The position numbers were made by a program, and so were the translations under genes. From Serinus canaria (Eukaryota > Chordata > Aves > Passeriformes > Fringillidae): a DNA stretch of 64,000 nt. Within the stretch, counting starts at the first letter, position 1, and each line of letters opens with the position of its first letter. This document shows positions 1 to 10,870 of this stretch, one piece after another. Below the pieces are notes generated by a model. The model did no database searches, was not told the origin of the DNA, and worked only from the letters and a program-made list of their open reading frames with translations. Location of the stretch: assembly GCF_022539315.1 (NCBI RefSeq), contig NC_066327.1:13928995-13992994 (forward strand), in the 5' to 3' direction.

Positions 1-2940
1 AGTGACTGCTCCAGCAGAAAACATTCATTTATTTTACAAGTCAGCCTGATGCCTGAGCTATGCAGTGACCCTGTGATGAATACATCCAGGGAAGGGACAC
101 AGAGGCACGTGGCTGGAGATGACGATTGTGGTGGCATCTCCCTTATGGCAGGGACTTTCTAGTCAACTGACTTGGCTATAATGTGAAAATGCAACCTTAG
201 GAGTAGCAAAAAGATTCCCCCCATCAAGCCCAGGAGTTAAGCTTGTTTGCAGGCTCTTGAGACAGCAGATTATTTGTTGTTGGAGATGCACTTCAGGGTT
301 CAAGTGGCATTGGGAGCACTTGGCATAATGTGCAGCCCACTTGAGCTGTGCTACTGGATGTCAGTAGCTGCTGGGAATTCTGTGGTGCCTCTTAGTAGAG
401 CAAAGCCTAAACCTTGAAGGTCTTGCTCATTATTTCTTGTTCAATCAAACCCTTCATTCTGAAGAGAGAGTGGAACTAAAAAAGGACCTTGAGTCTTGGT
501 CTCCTATAAAAGCCAAGTTTACAGGTACTTGCTTCTCAGAGATCCTTTAAAAGAAATCATTCTGTAATAGGTGCTCCTACAGATTTGGGCTTTTACTCCA
601 TTATTGTTATGGATCTAACATCCTAAAATCAATACTTTGTAAGGGGATTCTAGGTACAACAGGTAGGTCCCTAGGAGAAGGTGGGAAAAATTTCTCACCT
701 CAATAAATAGAAATAGACTTTCCTGCACATCATTCAATCCACCTATAATCTTAATTGTGTCCTGACAGGGCATCTCTCTCTTCATCTGCCCAGGAAGCCA
801 AGAATGACTGTTCCCAACTTTGGGGAACACTGCACACAATGAAAGCTGGCAGACCTGTGTGATAAGGACTTGAGCTGCCATTTTTGCAAATATCATAAAC
901 TTTTGAAGTGAATTCAGCACACAGAAAATGCATTTATCTGGAAATAGTGCATGAAAGTCTCCTTTTAGTGTTACATAACTTGGCTGCTTGCAAATCCTGG
1001 TGAATAAAAAATAAAAATGTTACCATTGCAGCAGTGGTCTTTGTCATTTATAAACAATGAAGCCAGAACAGAGAGATCAACAGAACAGGCTAAAAATGTA
1101 TCTTAATGCGCCTGCAGGGACCTCTACAAAAAGTCACCAAGATAAGGGAGTTTTGACATGACACAGTGAGCCATGAAGGAGCTATTTTAAAAAGAAGCAA
1201 CACATTTGAATATTCAGACCAAGCACTGAGCAGTAAGTCAAAAAGAAACAACACCCTCAAATCTTCTGCAGCTTAGAGCTAATTAGACTTATGCCTCAAA
1301 ATGCCCAAGCCTCCTGCAATGTGGCAATGGTTATGATAATTATATTTTCACTCTGTGTTGGGCTGTGAGTTATATGTGTATTGCCTATAAATGCTGTACA
1401 TGTAAATCCCCTCCTCAATGAGGTGAGATTATGCCCTGATGTACCTTAAGCAGCATGTAAATGCAGCAGTTGGGGTGGCAGCTACTCCAGACTGGGAAAC
1501 GCAGGGCTTTGCAACCTTTACAGGCAAGTAAAAGCTGTGTGGACAGGCTGCTCACTGGGACAGGTGGGAAAGGTCGACCTGGAATCTTGGAATTCCCAGT
1601 GATCACATAGATTTTCCAAGCACCTATTTGCCACCAAACATCACCAGTGGTATCCTGTATTTATTAAGGACTCTTTATAGGTACATCCTATTACTCATCT
1701 CTAAGGTATCTGATATGTGTCAGACTGCAGAATGTTAGGCCCATTGTATGTGATGTATTGATGTCACTTATATCACCTGGGCTACAAAAAGCTAGCATTT
1801 CTGATTGCATGACGATTCCTCCCTCTCAGCAACTTATTTGCTACCTGAAGACTTATTAAAGTGGTCTTTTAGTGCCTAACCCGTCAGCTGTACCCATAAT
1901 GATATAAATATTACATAGAAATGAGATCATGAAGGGACATTCCTCCCCTGACCTGAGGGCTGGTGGCTGCAGGACTGGTCACACATTACATTGGTTCTCT
2001 TGTGGCCTGACTTGTTCCTTGATAGGAACATGTGTCTCCAGGTCCTTGCTGCCAGAGACTTTGGCCATGGCTCTGTTGCAGTCACACTTTTGAGAAAAAT
2101 GCAGGAAATTAGACGTCCCACTTTTCCAGTGCATCACCAGCTTTACCTCGGTGTGTGCTCCCACATTTCTCCAAATAGACACAGATCCAACCTGCAGAGG
2201 AGCAGGTCTAGACCCAGATGACCTTAAATACCTCCCGGCTTTTCAGCAGAAACCTGTCCCAAAGTGTCTAACAAAGAGCAGCTCCTGGTGCAGCAGGAGC
2301 TTTCTCAGGCTTCTCCTAGGATTTGGCCTTGAATGGCAGAGCTGAAGCAGGATGGAAAGGTTGGGGTCATTCTGTGATCAGCCTTGAGTTGATGGCTGGG
2401 TTTAGTTTGGAGGTTTGGTCTCCTCTCCTGCTATATGTTCCCTATTAGGGTGAGTCCCCTGACCTCAGAAATGCAACTTGCTATGTGCTTAGTATGAGTT
2501 TGAGGGATAAGGACTTTGTGCTCTGAGATTCCCAGCTCTGTGAAGTTTGGAATGAAGGAAGACAGGAGGGGTGAGGCTGGATTTTCATTTGGAAAGTGTC
2601 CTTCATACAAAGAAATGTGTATCAGCTGAATGGCACAAATGAATTCCAAGATGAGTGGTCTCAAGCAAATCTTGAACAGCAATTCTGCCTCTTTCTTTGC
2701 ATTGCTCTGTTCTTATTCTAGGTATTTATTTACTGATTATGAGGAAAAACACACGACCTCACAGGACCCCCAGCAGGTGCTCACAGCCTCCACGGGTTCC
2801 TCGAACAACCATGGTATTCTCTCCCTGCCTTATTATGGTCCTTTCTTGAATGTGGGAATGTAGAGTTCAGACCTGCTGGAGTATTTGGGGGGATTGCAAA
2901 GTATAAATAAGCCAGCTGGGGCTTCAACCCACCAGCTCAG
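1..2940. other. Unique AT-rich sequence, no gene recognised
   Basis: I see no exon-like open frame, recognisable repeat or RNA gene here. The open frames are under about 105 codons and several begin at non-ATG codons. The texture is ordinary intergenic or intronic vertebrate DNA with low CpG content. A minus-strand AATAAA-like word lies near position 35, but nothing else supports a transcript end there. Confidence 0.6.
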
Positions 2941-3480
2941 CAACATTATATCGTGCTAGTCTTTGTTTTCACTGTATCACCTATTTTTCGGACCAGCGGT
3001 ATAACCAAGTTGTAAACTGCACACCTTACAAATCAGTCTATCCTGACATTGCTGGAGCGTTCATTACAAGCTGTAAAAAAACACTAGCAAGGAAGGTTTC
3101 AGTCCTGCAGCCCAATTTTCCATTGCAATAACCCAATTAACTGGTGTGTGTTTGTTTTACAAAGCTCTAAGCTACAATAAACCATGCCGATACACAGGCT
3201 GCAGAAAGCTTCGTAATTAGGACAAGGTGTACAAATTAAACCACTCTTTTTAAACTTCAAACCAGCTAACTTCTGACATACTGTACTGCTGGGGCTTCTG
3301 GGACTAAACCCAATTAACATCTTAGTATTTTATAAGCATCGTTTTAATTGCATTTGTATGCAATCTTCTCTCCAAGAGCCTTTCAAGGTGCTAGCCCTCG
3401 TTCAGATTTTATTACTTTAGTGATTTAAATCTCCTCTATCTGTGCTTCCCGTTAATAATGACTAGTGCAGCTTCAAATGC
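2941..3480. promoter_or_regulatory. Candidate conserved noncoding element
   Basis: This is repeat-free AT-rich sequence that keeps scattered CpGs (for example in TTTTCGGACCAGCGG near 2987, and in GGAGCG, GCCGAT and TTCGTAATTAG words). It has several homeodomain-type TAAT/ATTA cores and no sustained open frame. Retained CpGs in AT-rich DNA are typical of elements under purifying selection. The call is inference from texture only. Alternatively it is simply unique neutral DNA. Confidence 0.35.
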
Positions 3481-3904
3481 CGGCCCAACATAAAACTGAG
3501 CTCTCCAAAGAATTATACTTTAAAACAGTTACATTTAACTTTATTATTACATTTTTAATTTTTTTTCTCCCTCTGTTTGAACATTATGCCTTGAACCACT
3601 TTATCAAGCTGTCAGTGCAGTAAGTGCTGGAAGAGTGAATGTTTTACTCTTCAATGCTTTGCTCTGGCACAGCCTCTTGGCCTATACATGACTGAGTTTT
3701 TGCTGATGATATTGTCTCAGAAAAAGAGCTTTTCTAGGAGCAGCCTAATGACTTGCATGTCCATAGATTTTCAAGATGTGGGAGGTGGTGGAGAGGTTTA
3801 ACTCTATGAGCAACAGCCAAGCCAATCCCTCAGGCTGAGCTGCTTTTGGGTTTTTAAGGTCAAGTTCTACCCTCCTTCCTTGCCTGTCAGAGGCAAGTCC
3901 TGTG
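3481..3904. other. AT-rich unique sequence, nothing specific
   Basis: This stretch continues the texture of the preceding candidate CNE for roughly 150 bases (T-rich run near 3556, no open frame) and then becomes ordinary unique sequence. I recognise no repeat or gene. Confidence 0.5.
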
Positions 3905-3995
3905 AAGCTTTACTCCTTGAGTAGATTTACTCACTGTAATGGGATTGCTCAAGTTTGGATGAACTGGGCTTCAATGGGAGCAGTGGAATATTATG
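3905..3995. repeat. Possible fossil amniote interspersed repeat
   Basis: The words ACTCCTTGAGTAGATTTACT and GGGCTTCAATGGGAGCAG resemble an old amniote repeat in which phrases such as GTAGTCCCATTGAAGTCAATGG recur across bird, turtle and crocodile genomes. I cannot name the family with certainty. The match is short and degenerate. Confidence 0.25.
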
Positions 3996-5220
3996 TGGAA
4001 AATCTGATGCACTCTGAGGAATGTCAATTCCCATCACTATAATTTCTGTCTGCATAAAATCCTCACAAGTGCTCTGTTTTTCTTTATGCATCTGCTTCTT
4101 TGGAAAATGACCTGCATTTCAAAGATCAAGTAGGATTTGAAGAGAGCTGTAGAGGCAATAAGGAGTATAATGGAACTACCTCAGCCCAATTAATAAAATA
4201 ATATATAAAAAGGCTTCTGAGATTCTTTTCCAGCACATTCTTATCCTCTTTAACATTATTCAAAAGGAGGAAAAAAGAAACAAGAATGTGTTAGATCTTA
4301 TTGAAATTTGAACTGAATAAGATATTTATTTTAAGATGCTGGCAGACACGCTGAAAATATTTTTCCTCTTTGCAAAATGCAACTTGAAGTGAATATAGGA
4401 ATATTGACTTAGTGAATAATCCTAAAGTTGCTCGCATTTAGGATTTCTGTTACGTGCATACAAACATTGGGTCTTAAAAATGCAGGAGGTTCCTCCTGAA
4501 ATATTTTGAACCTTTTCACTTGATTGAGTGTCTTGTCAAACAAAACTGGCAGCAGATCTCTTGGAACTGCCTGAATCTATGCAGATACGATTTCTATCAT
4601 GCCCTTATTATGTGTAGTCCATAATAAGGAGGAGCATGTATAAATCATTTCTGGCTGGCACTTAGGATGCAATACTCAAAGGAGAAAGACATTTCACTCT
4701 TCAAATGTCTAGCAATTTCTGATATTATACAGTGAGTCTCCCCAGAACCATACAATCCTCAATTCCATGCAGCTCTCTTATGAAAGAATGAGACTTTCAT
4801 ATCTTCCCTTGCGAGAGCCACCAGTGAGATAAGAATTGTGCAGCTCCGGTGAGCACTGTGCTCCAGCCAGGGTGGCTCTATTGAACTTCCATTTGCAAAG
4901 CCCTTGCTCACAAAATTGCACAGAGATGAAGGATTTCACCTCTATCCCTCCTATACACAATTATCTGTGAGTAAGCATTACTTTACAGAGAGTAGATTAT
5001 ATAGTTATGTGTTATAGGAACACATTTCCCAGGGAACGCTCTGCTGTGTGCACACCTATAATGTGCACTAAAATAAACACATCTATTGTATAAATGTGTT
5101 TGTGTTTTCTCAGCAGTGGTAATCCAGCCAAGCTTTGGTGTTGTAAAAGGTGATAGAGTATTAAATGATGGATCCAAAAAGTTCTAGCAAATTGTGCCTT
5201 CCCCAGAAACAGAAATGCAG
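3996..5220. other. Unique AT-rich sequence, no gene recognised
   Basis: No repeat family, splice-site pair or open frame stands out. Small open frames near 4.8-5.2 kb on the minus strand are unremarkable in length and composition. Confidence 0.55.
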
Positions 5221-5263
5221 AAATGCTCAAAACTAAAGAATTGCATAAATGCTCAAAACTAAA
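5221..5263. repeat. Short direct duplication, 26-bp period
   Basis: The 17-nt word AAATGCTCAAAACTAAA occurs at 5221-5237 and again, perfectly, at 5247-5263. The spacer between them is 9 bp. This looks like a local slippage or small tandem duplication with no evident function. Confidence 0.85.
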
Positions 5264-5269
5264 CAAACC

Positions 5270-5780
5270 ATTTTAAGAAAATGCCATCAAGAGTTGTACA
5301 TTTTCTCCTCTCTAGTACTGAATATATAGTTATTTTACACTTCAACTCTTTAAAAAAATATCTTTCTGCAATATTTTCCAAAAAATCTCCAGACCTTTTC
5401 CAGAATCCTTTTTCAAGTTTCTCTTTCATTATTTTTTAATAGGACTTTCCTGGAAGAAAAGATGGGATTTTGAAAACAAATTTAAAAATAATTTGGAACA
5501 TCATTCTGATCAAATTTTTAACAACAGTATCAGCAGAAACAGGCGCAGGGAATGCCAAGGAAAATGGATTATGTTAATTAAGCTAACAATTTTTAATGAC
5601 AAATTTTGTTTCAGGGAGAAAAGGTGATTTTTTTTTTTTATTAAGAGCATTTTGTGCAAAATATTTCAACCACTCTATAAAAACATAAAAGACTAGATAT
5701 TTCCTATAAAACAGTTCTTCACTGCAAGATGATGAATAACTTCAGTATTACAGCTATGCATAATAAAATGTTTATTTGTC
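5270..5780. other. Very AT-rich low-complexity stretch
   Basis: This half-kilobase is strongly AT-rich, with A/T homopolymer runs such as the T run near 5629-5639 and poor open frames. No repeat family is recognised. It may be a matrix-attachment-like or simply neutral AT-rich region. Confidence 0.6.
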
Positions 5781-8560
5781 AGGCTTGATACATTTTGTAA
5801 CAGATTCATTTATATACAAATACATAGGTTTTAGTGGAAAGAAACCTATATTGATATTTTACATGGCATATACTGATTGTTTTCTAATATGCAAACAACT
5901 CAAATTGCTCGATGAAGAGTTCAGCTGTTGGGAATCTGAAAAGCAGAGGGCATTTTCGACCAGGAGTTCAGCATGTGGAGCTGTCAGACTTGATATCCCT
6001 GAATTTTAGGTGAATTGGAGCGCCTCGTTCCTCTGGAGGTTGTTCTAAAGGGGACTAATGTCTTTTGGGAGCCAAGCCCTAGGGAATAAAGGGCAGAGAG
6101 CAGGAGAATATTTTATGCAAAAGAACCTTCTGTCGAGATTGGAATAGAAAATTACACTTCTTTAATGACAAGCTTTTTGTAAAATACAGGGAGCTGCAGG
6201 GAAGGATATTATTCTGTTTTCTTTCTTTCTGTACAGTGGGAAATAAGAGGTGTCACAGTGAGTTATCATGTGCAGTGACCAGTAATGCTCCTGTTTAGTG
6301 TACAATTGCCTGCCACATTACACACAATCACATGTGTTGTTATTATATTAACTGGGTTTATATACTGCTTACCTGAGTTCACCTGGCAGGGCTTGCCTAA
6401 TTACAGTAAAAAGAAAGAAGATCTTTTGGCTAAGGCAGTTTGCTTGTAAATTTGAGTTTTCCCCATTTAAAATCATGGGACCTCAGGGGAAAAAAACCAA
6501 GAAAACAAAACAAACGAAGGAAAAAACCTCCCAACTTTGTTAATTCTAACACTTCAAAACCTGCCAGAGGTCAGATCCAACACTCATTCGTGCCAGTCTG
6601 GTGGATGCTGGATTAGACCCTGACCCTCTTTGCCTCCCTTGCAGGATCAGCTGACAGAGCTGTGTTTGAGCAAACCAAAGGAAAGCTGCAAATTTCACAG
6701 CAAAGCTGTGGTTATTGGGGTGTTGCACAGCTCTGAGTGCAATTTTGATAGTACAGCAGTAAATAACTATGAGCAAATTAATTTGCAGTAATTGACAGAA
6801 CATTAGCAAAGCTGCAGTTCCAGAGTCTTTATTCCTGGTGGCAACAGAACCCAAAGTCACTTTTAGATCTCAGGTTTAATTTGCAACTAAAGAGAGACTC
6901 CTTTGTGTGCAGGCTAAGGCAATTTTCTGGGAAGTCACTAAGACAGAGTGAATGTGGAACCCAATAATACTATTTCTAGAGCTCCTTTTAAGAACAAAAC
7001 TGCACTTTCACTGCAGTAAGAAATGCCAATAAGGGGCATTCCGGGTTTGAGTTGCATCTCAGGCTTTGTGGGACAACAGGAAAAGCAAAAACGAGCTTGG
7101 TGATGCAATACTTGCTGGGAATCAGAATTCAGTTCCTGCTGTGAGTGTGTGCTGATGGCAGCTCCCTGAGCTGGCCACCACTCCCTGCCCTGTGATCCGC
7201 AAAACCCCACCCCAGCCTGGGAGAGGCAGAGCAGCCCCAGCTGCCCCTCAAGAGCAAGCACTAGCTCTAGGAAGAGCAAAGGAATCTCTTCCTACTGAGC
7301 ACATGGGTTTATCACACTTTTAAACACCAGAAACACAGCCTGTGAAATGTATTGGGAAATGCCAGGAAACAGAAATGCGGAGCAATCAATGTTTTCAGTC
7401 CTGTTTCCCCCAGAATGAAATGTTGTCAATTTCCACACTGCAAAGGAACCTGTCATGGTTCAGTTCTGTGGCAATGGTGCTTTGGCCAGAGCCCAGATAA
7501 GGTGGACCTCAGTCTCATTCACCTGTGAGCAAGTACTGCATGTGAGGACACTCACTTTCCAAGATCTTCTCCAGTTCTATTCTCTCTGCTCAGCAAATGT
7601 CAGACACAGCTCTGCCAGTGTTGTCACTGATGCATTTTAGGTTTAACTTCAGAAGGCAGCTGAGGAAAGGGACAGGCAAAATGTTGGACAGGAATAGGAG
7701 GTGTAGAGGAGGTGAAAATCCTGGCTATGATGACTTGAAAGGAGTCTGGGAGAAGCAGCAATGGCCAGTGGATTCTACTGCCTAGGAAGGAGCCCTTACC
7801 TGCATTTTTTCCAAGTCTCTGTTGTCTGGTCCTCTGGTTCCTGCTGTGTAGCTCTGGCTTAGCAGCAGGGCAGAGCCTCAGCCAAGTGCTCTGGCTCCCT
7901 GAAGTGTTGACTGGTTTGTGTTTCCAAGTGTTACTTTAAGAAACCCAGAGAAGTTAAAGTGTGAAAGTTTTATGTTACATGAGAGAAGAGGTCGGCAGGC
8001 ATCTCAGTTAGGAAAGAAACACTGAGTGTGTTTTATTTCCAAAGCTGATGGTGAGACTTTCAGAGCCCCTCTTGCAGCAGGGGGCTTTGACCTGTGGTTC
8101 TTCAAGAAGAGAACAGGGGAGAAGCAAATGTGAATTTTCAGATTGCTACAAAATTTTGAATTTCCAGGGGTCAATATGGATTTTGGAAAGGTCTTTTCAT
8201 CCAGTGCTGTTGAGTGTGCACATAAGGCTTAGCATGAGCTTCAGCTGTCTTCAGTGAAATGTAAAAGATGCAGTGTCTCTTTTGTGTGACAAGCAGTGAT
8301 GAAATGTTATGTTTGGCCCTTCAGGCTGTGAAATGAACTGGTTGGGTAACCTGGTTTATAGTGGAGTCAGGTAAAAATACTCTGTCACAAGGTAGGTAAT
8401 CCATCCGTCCCTTCCACCTCAGTATTGTCCTAACATCCTTGGAAAAGGCCACATCAACTTTACCCAAACTCCTTCATTTAAGGTGAGGAATGATGCAAGG
8501 AAGTATGTTAGAGTTGACTGTCTTTGGTGGCTAATACTTGGCTTGGAAACAGCCCCCCCG
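5781..8560. other. Unique sequence, no gene recognised
   Basis: No exon, RNA gene or confident repeat is seen. A TGTCATGGTTC word at 7451 resembles the start of an avian LTR, but I could not find the other end or a target-site duplication. A GC-richer patch at 7.1-7.3 kb carries a 113-codon minus-strand frame with no recognisable domain. Confidence 0.5.
8074..8085 (+). promoter_or_regulatory. CTCF-core-like motif
   Basis: GCAGCAGGGGGC matches the vertebrate CTCF core (CCASYAGRKGGC) at 11 of 12 positions. A single 12-nt match is expected by chance in a 64-kb window, so this is only a candidate insulator or loop-anchor site. Confidence 0.2.
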
Positions 8561-8566
8561 AAAAAG

Positions 8567-8584
8567 CTCCCTGCAGCCAGGGAG
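8567..8584. repeat. Short inverted repeat just upstream of the SINE
   Basis: CTCCCTG and CAGGGAG form a perfect 7-bp stem around a 4-nt loop. It lies 5 bp upstream of the tRNA-derived SINE head. It may be chance. Confidence 0.5.
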
Positions 8585-8588
8585 GTCA

Positions 8589-8709
8589 GGCCAGTTAACT
8601 TCTCTGCTCCAGGTTGTGGGTTTGATCCCTGTAAGGCCATTCACCTAAGAGCTGGACTCAATGATCCCTGTGGGTCCCTTCCAACTCAGAATATTCTGAT
8701 TCTGTGATC
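8589..8709 (+). mobile_element. tRNA-Ile-derived SINE with CR1 tail (TguSINE1-like), internally deleted
   Basis: The 5' part begins GGCCAGTTAAC, like the start of tRNA-Ile. It then jumps to the TΨC-arm region GGTTGTGGGTTTGATCCC, which matches RNA polymerase III box B, and the acceptor-stem end GTAAGGCCA. The D arm with box A and the anticodon arm are missing or unrecognisable, so this copy has an internal deletion. The 3' part contains GCTGGACTCAATGATCC, GGGTCCCTTCCAACTC and ends ATTCTGATTCTGTGAT, the hallmark avian CR1 3' end used for mobilisation by CR1 reverse transcriptase. tRNA-Ile heads fused to CR1 tails are the TguSINE1 family of passerine birds. I could not identify target-site duplications. 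The copy is certainly immobile now because box A is lost. Confidence 0.8.
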
Positions 8710-9500
8710 TGGCAGATGTATTTCCACATCCCTGTCCCTGCAATGCTTAGGTACCATCTCTGAGGTAAGCACCTTCCCTGTTGGCAGGAGTGGCAGAGAG
8801 AAGAGCCAGTGGGAAAGGAGTGGCAACACCTGTACCATTGTTTCATGCTTTTTTTTTCTTTTAAACATAGCTCTAATTTTTGAAGCATGTCTTTGCAAAA
8901 CATCAATTCAATATTTTGAATACTTAACAGAGCTTTGGAAGCTCTTTTCCTAGTGTAGCAGGTTCTTCAGCCTGAGGAGGCCTGATCTTTCTTTTGGTGA
9001 AATTCTCCTTCCCTCCCACAATATTAGTCTGGATTGCAAAATACTCAGTTGAATTAACACTGGGCCCAATCCAATACCCACAAACTCAGCAAAGAACCAA
9101 CCATTTCTCCATCCTCCCTGGGGACAGCTCAGCTCTTGTTTGAAATTATTGTCAAGTCCACCTATCACCTTGTTCTTGTGGAGGGCACAGCTTGTTTGCT
9201 GCACGATGGAAACCAAGGAAAATGTTGCACAAAATCAAGAAGTTTTTTCCCCCTTTTAATAAATGCCCACTCTGGCATTTCTTAGCCTCCCTTTTCTCCA
9301 TCTTGCGCTGGGCACTGGCCACAACAAGCTCCTGAACCAGATGGCCCCAGCTCGGACCCGTCTGGTGGCTCCTGCTCACCTGAGGCCACTTGGGGAGGCA
9401 GCAAGAGCAAGAAAAGAAAACAAACGTGAGAGAGATCTGTCCTGCAAGGAAACATCTCAGTCAGGGCCGCGGGTGCTGGAGCCGAGCTGGGACACCACAT
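8710..9500. other. Unique sequence, no gene recognised
   Basis: No repeat or exon is recognised. GC content and CpG rise from about 9.35 kb towards the minisatellite and CpG-rich segment that follow. Confidence 0.5.
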
Positions 9501-9508
9501 GTGACACG

Positions 9509-9757
9509 GATGCGGGATGAGGGATGTGAGATGAGGGATGCGAGATGCCAGATGTGGGATACAGGGATGCGAGATGCGGGATGCGCGATGCGGGACGAGG
9601 GATGCGGGATGAGGGATGTGAGATGAGGGATGCGAGATGCCAGATGTGGGATACAGGGATGCGAGATGCGGGATGCGCGATGCGGACGAGGGATGCGGGA
9701 TGAGGGATGTGAGATGCGAAGATGCGGGGTGTGAGATGCGAGATGTGGGATACGGGG
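9509..9757 (+). repeat. GATGCGG heptamer minisatellite with 92-bp higher-order unit
   Basis: The array is built from 7-nt units of the form GATGNRN (GATGCGG, GATGAGG, GATGTGA, GATGCGA, GATGCCA and so on). These are arranged into a higher-order unit of twelve heptamers plus one octamer (GATACAGG), 92 bp in all. Copy A is 9509-9600. Copy B is 9601-9691 and is nearly identical apart from a 1-bp loss in CGGGACGAGG. A diverged partial copy C is 9692-9757. Because 7 is not a multiple of 3, all frames give a repetitive peptide of about 7-residue period. The 171-codon minus-strand frame spanning the array is a by-product of this and not a gene. The array directly abuts a CpG-rich segment, a common location for avian minisatellites. 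Confidence 0.95.
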
Positions 9758-9985
9758 GTGAGCCGGGTGATGCTCAGGGCAGCCTCAGCCTCCCGGAGAG
9801 CCCCGGCGCGGGGGCTGCGCTGGCCGGGAGCGGGGCAGGGCGGGCCGAAAGCAGCGCGGTGGCAGCGGGGGCTCGGGGGCGGCCGAGCCCGGCTATAGAT
9901 GGCGCTGGCAGCCCAGGAACGGCCCCGCCGGAGCGGTCCCGGCCCCGCTCCCGCAGCCACCCCCGCCCCCAAACGTGCCGCTGAA
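9755..9985. promoter_or_regulatory. Small CpG-island-like segment, possible promoter
   Basis: This is the densest CpG cluster in the window, with words such as CCCCGGCGCGGGGGCTGCGC, GGGCGGGCCG, GGGGGCGGCCGAGC and CCCCGCCGGAGCGG. It contains GC-box-like GGGCGG/GGGGCGG sites and a TATA-like CTATAGAT at about 9893-9900. It is only about 230 bp, short for a CpG island, and no start codon with a convincing downstream exon is visible. It could be a promoter of a noncoding RNA, an alternative promoter, or GC-rich DNA driven by recombination next to the minisatellite. Confidence 0.5.
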
Positions 9986-10226
9986 TTATGTATAGGTTTT
10001 AATAGATTGTGTCACACATCTGAAGTTATAGGGATTTGATATAAACCCACCATGCAGTAATTATGAGTGTAAAATACATTTGGGGGAAAACATTTTGCGG
10101 AGTTGCCAAGACTAACAGCTTACAAATAAAGCCCCATTCCTGCTCCGGCCCCCGAGCTGCGCCCTGGAGAATTTGCACATGCATTTGAAATGAAACAATC
10201 CCCGTATCTCTGTGTTTACTACTGGT
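9986..10226. promoter_or_regulatory. Candidate conserved noncoding element beside the CpG segment
   Basis: There is an abrupt switch from the CpG-rich segment to AT-rich, repeat-free sequence. It contains CAGTAATTATGAG (a homeodomain-type core), TTTGATATAAACC, ATTTGCACATGCATTTG (POU/octamer-like) and GAAACAATCC (SOX-like). It has no open frame. The combination with the CpG segment suggests a regulatory module. This is inferred from texture and not from alignment. An AATAAA at about 10125 lies 100 bp before the poly(A), too far to be a normal cleavage signal for it. Confidence 0.4.
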
Positions 10227-10251
10227 AAAAAAAAAAAAAAAAAAAAAAAAA
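10227..10251 (+). repeat. Poly(A) run of 25
   Basis: An uninterrupted run of 25 A residues follows ACTACTGGT. No SINE or LINE body is recognised directly upstream, so it is either a simple repeat or the tail of an unrecognised retroposed sequence. It is the longest homopolymer in the window. Confidence 0.9.
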
Positions 10252-10489
10252 TCCCAAACCCCTTCCTTCCACAGGTCCTCCTATAAATATGTTCCTGGCA
10301 CTGGGTACTTTGCAGGCAGAAAGAGGCTGCTGGTCTTTAATGTTAAATAATGTAAGGTTTTTAAGCAAAAAAGTTGGCTGTTAGAATTAATTGCTGTCTT
10401 ATTTTTTCCGGCTGGAGCTGCTGTTTGCAAGTGAGGGCCACATGAGCAGTGGAAAACTGCATGGAAAAGTGGGATTGTGAGCAGCTCCC

Positions 10490-10870
10490 TCAGAATTATG
10501 CTGGCAAAGAGGAGAGGAGACAGGAGAGACAGGGGAAGTGGAAGGTGGAGAGGGAGAGAAACAGACAGGACCTCTGAGAATATTTTAAAATTAAAAGAAA
10601 TTTGGGGGGAAAAAAAGAAAAAGAAAACTGGAGCCAGGGGAAGAAAAGGATGGAAATGGGACAGAGAGATGAAGGAAGAGAACGGAGGGGATAAGGGCAG
10701 GAACGAGTGAGATGAATGAGCTGAAGGGAGGTGAGGCTGAGCTGGGAGCAGAAGCAGGCCAGGGAGGAAGGGCAAGGGGAGAAACACGGAGGGAAGAGCA
10801 GAGGTGGCTGTGGGCAGAGTGGGAAATGCAGCTGGAGGGAGACAGGCAAAGTGGCAGCAGGAGCTGAGTG
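10490..10870 (+). repeat. Purine-rich tract with strong strand asymmetry
   Basis: Almost 400 bp of the plus strand is dominated by G and A (GGAGAGGAGACAGG, GGAGAGGGAGAGAAA, GGGGGGAAAAAAAGAAAAAG, GGAAGAGAACGGAGGGG). The complement is polypyrimidine, which explains the long Ser/Pro/Leu/Phe-rich minus-strand frames of 127-209 codons across it. Such tracts can form triplex DNA or act as nucleosome-free regions. I infer no coding function. Confidence 0.75.

Noticed and set aside
7451..7800. TGTCATGGTTC word as the start of a second LTR
   Set aside because: No matching CA-ending 3' terminus or target-site duplication could be found, and the internal sequence does not match the LTR at 63.5 kb.
8589..8650. 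Functional tRNA-Ile gene
   Set aside because: The D arm and anticodon arm are absent, and the sequence runs straight into a CR1-type tail, so it is a SINE head.
9457..9972. 171-codon minus-strand open frame rich in His, Ser and Pro
   Set aside because: It is generated by the heptamer minisatellite (period not a multiple of 3, no stops in the unit) and the GC-rich segment. No domain or splice context.
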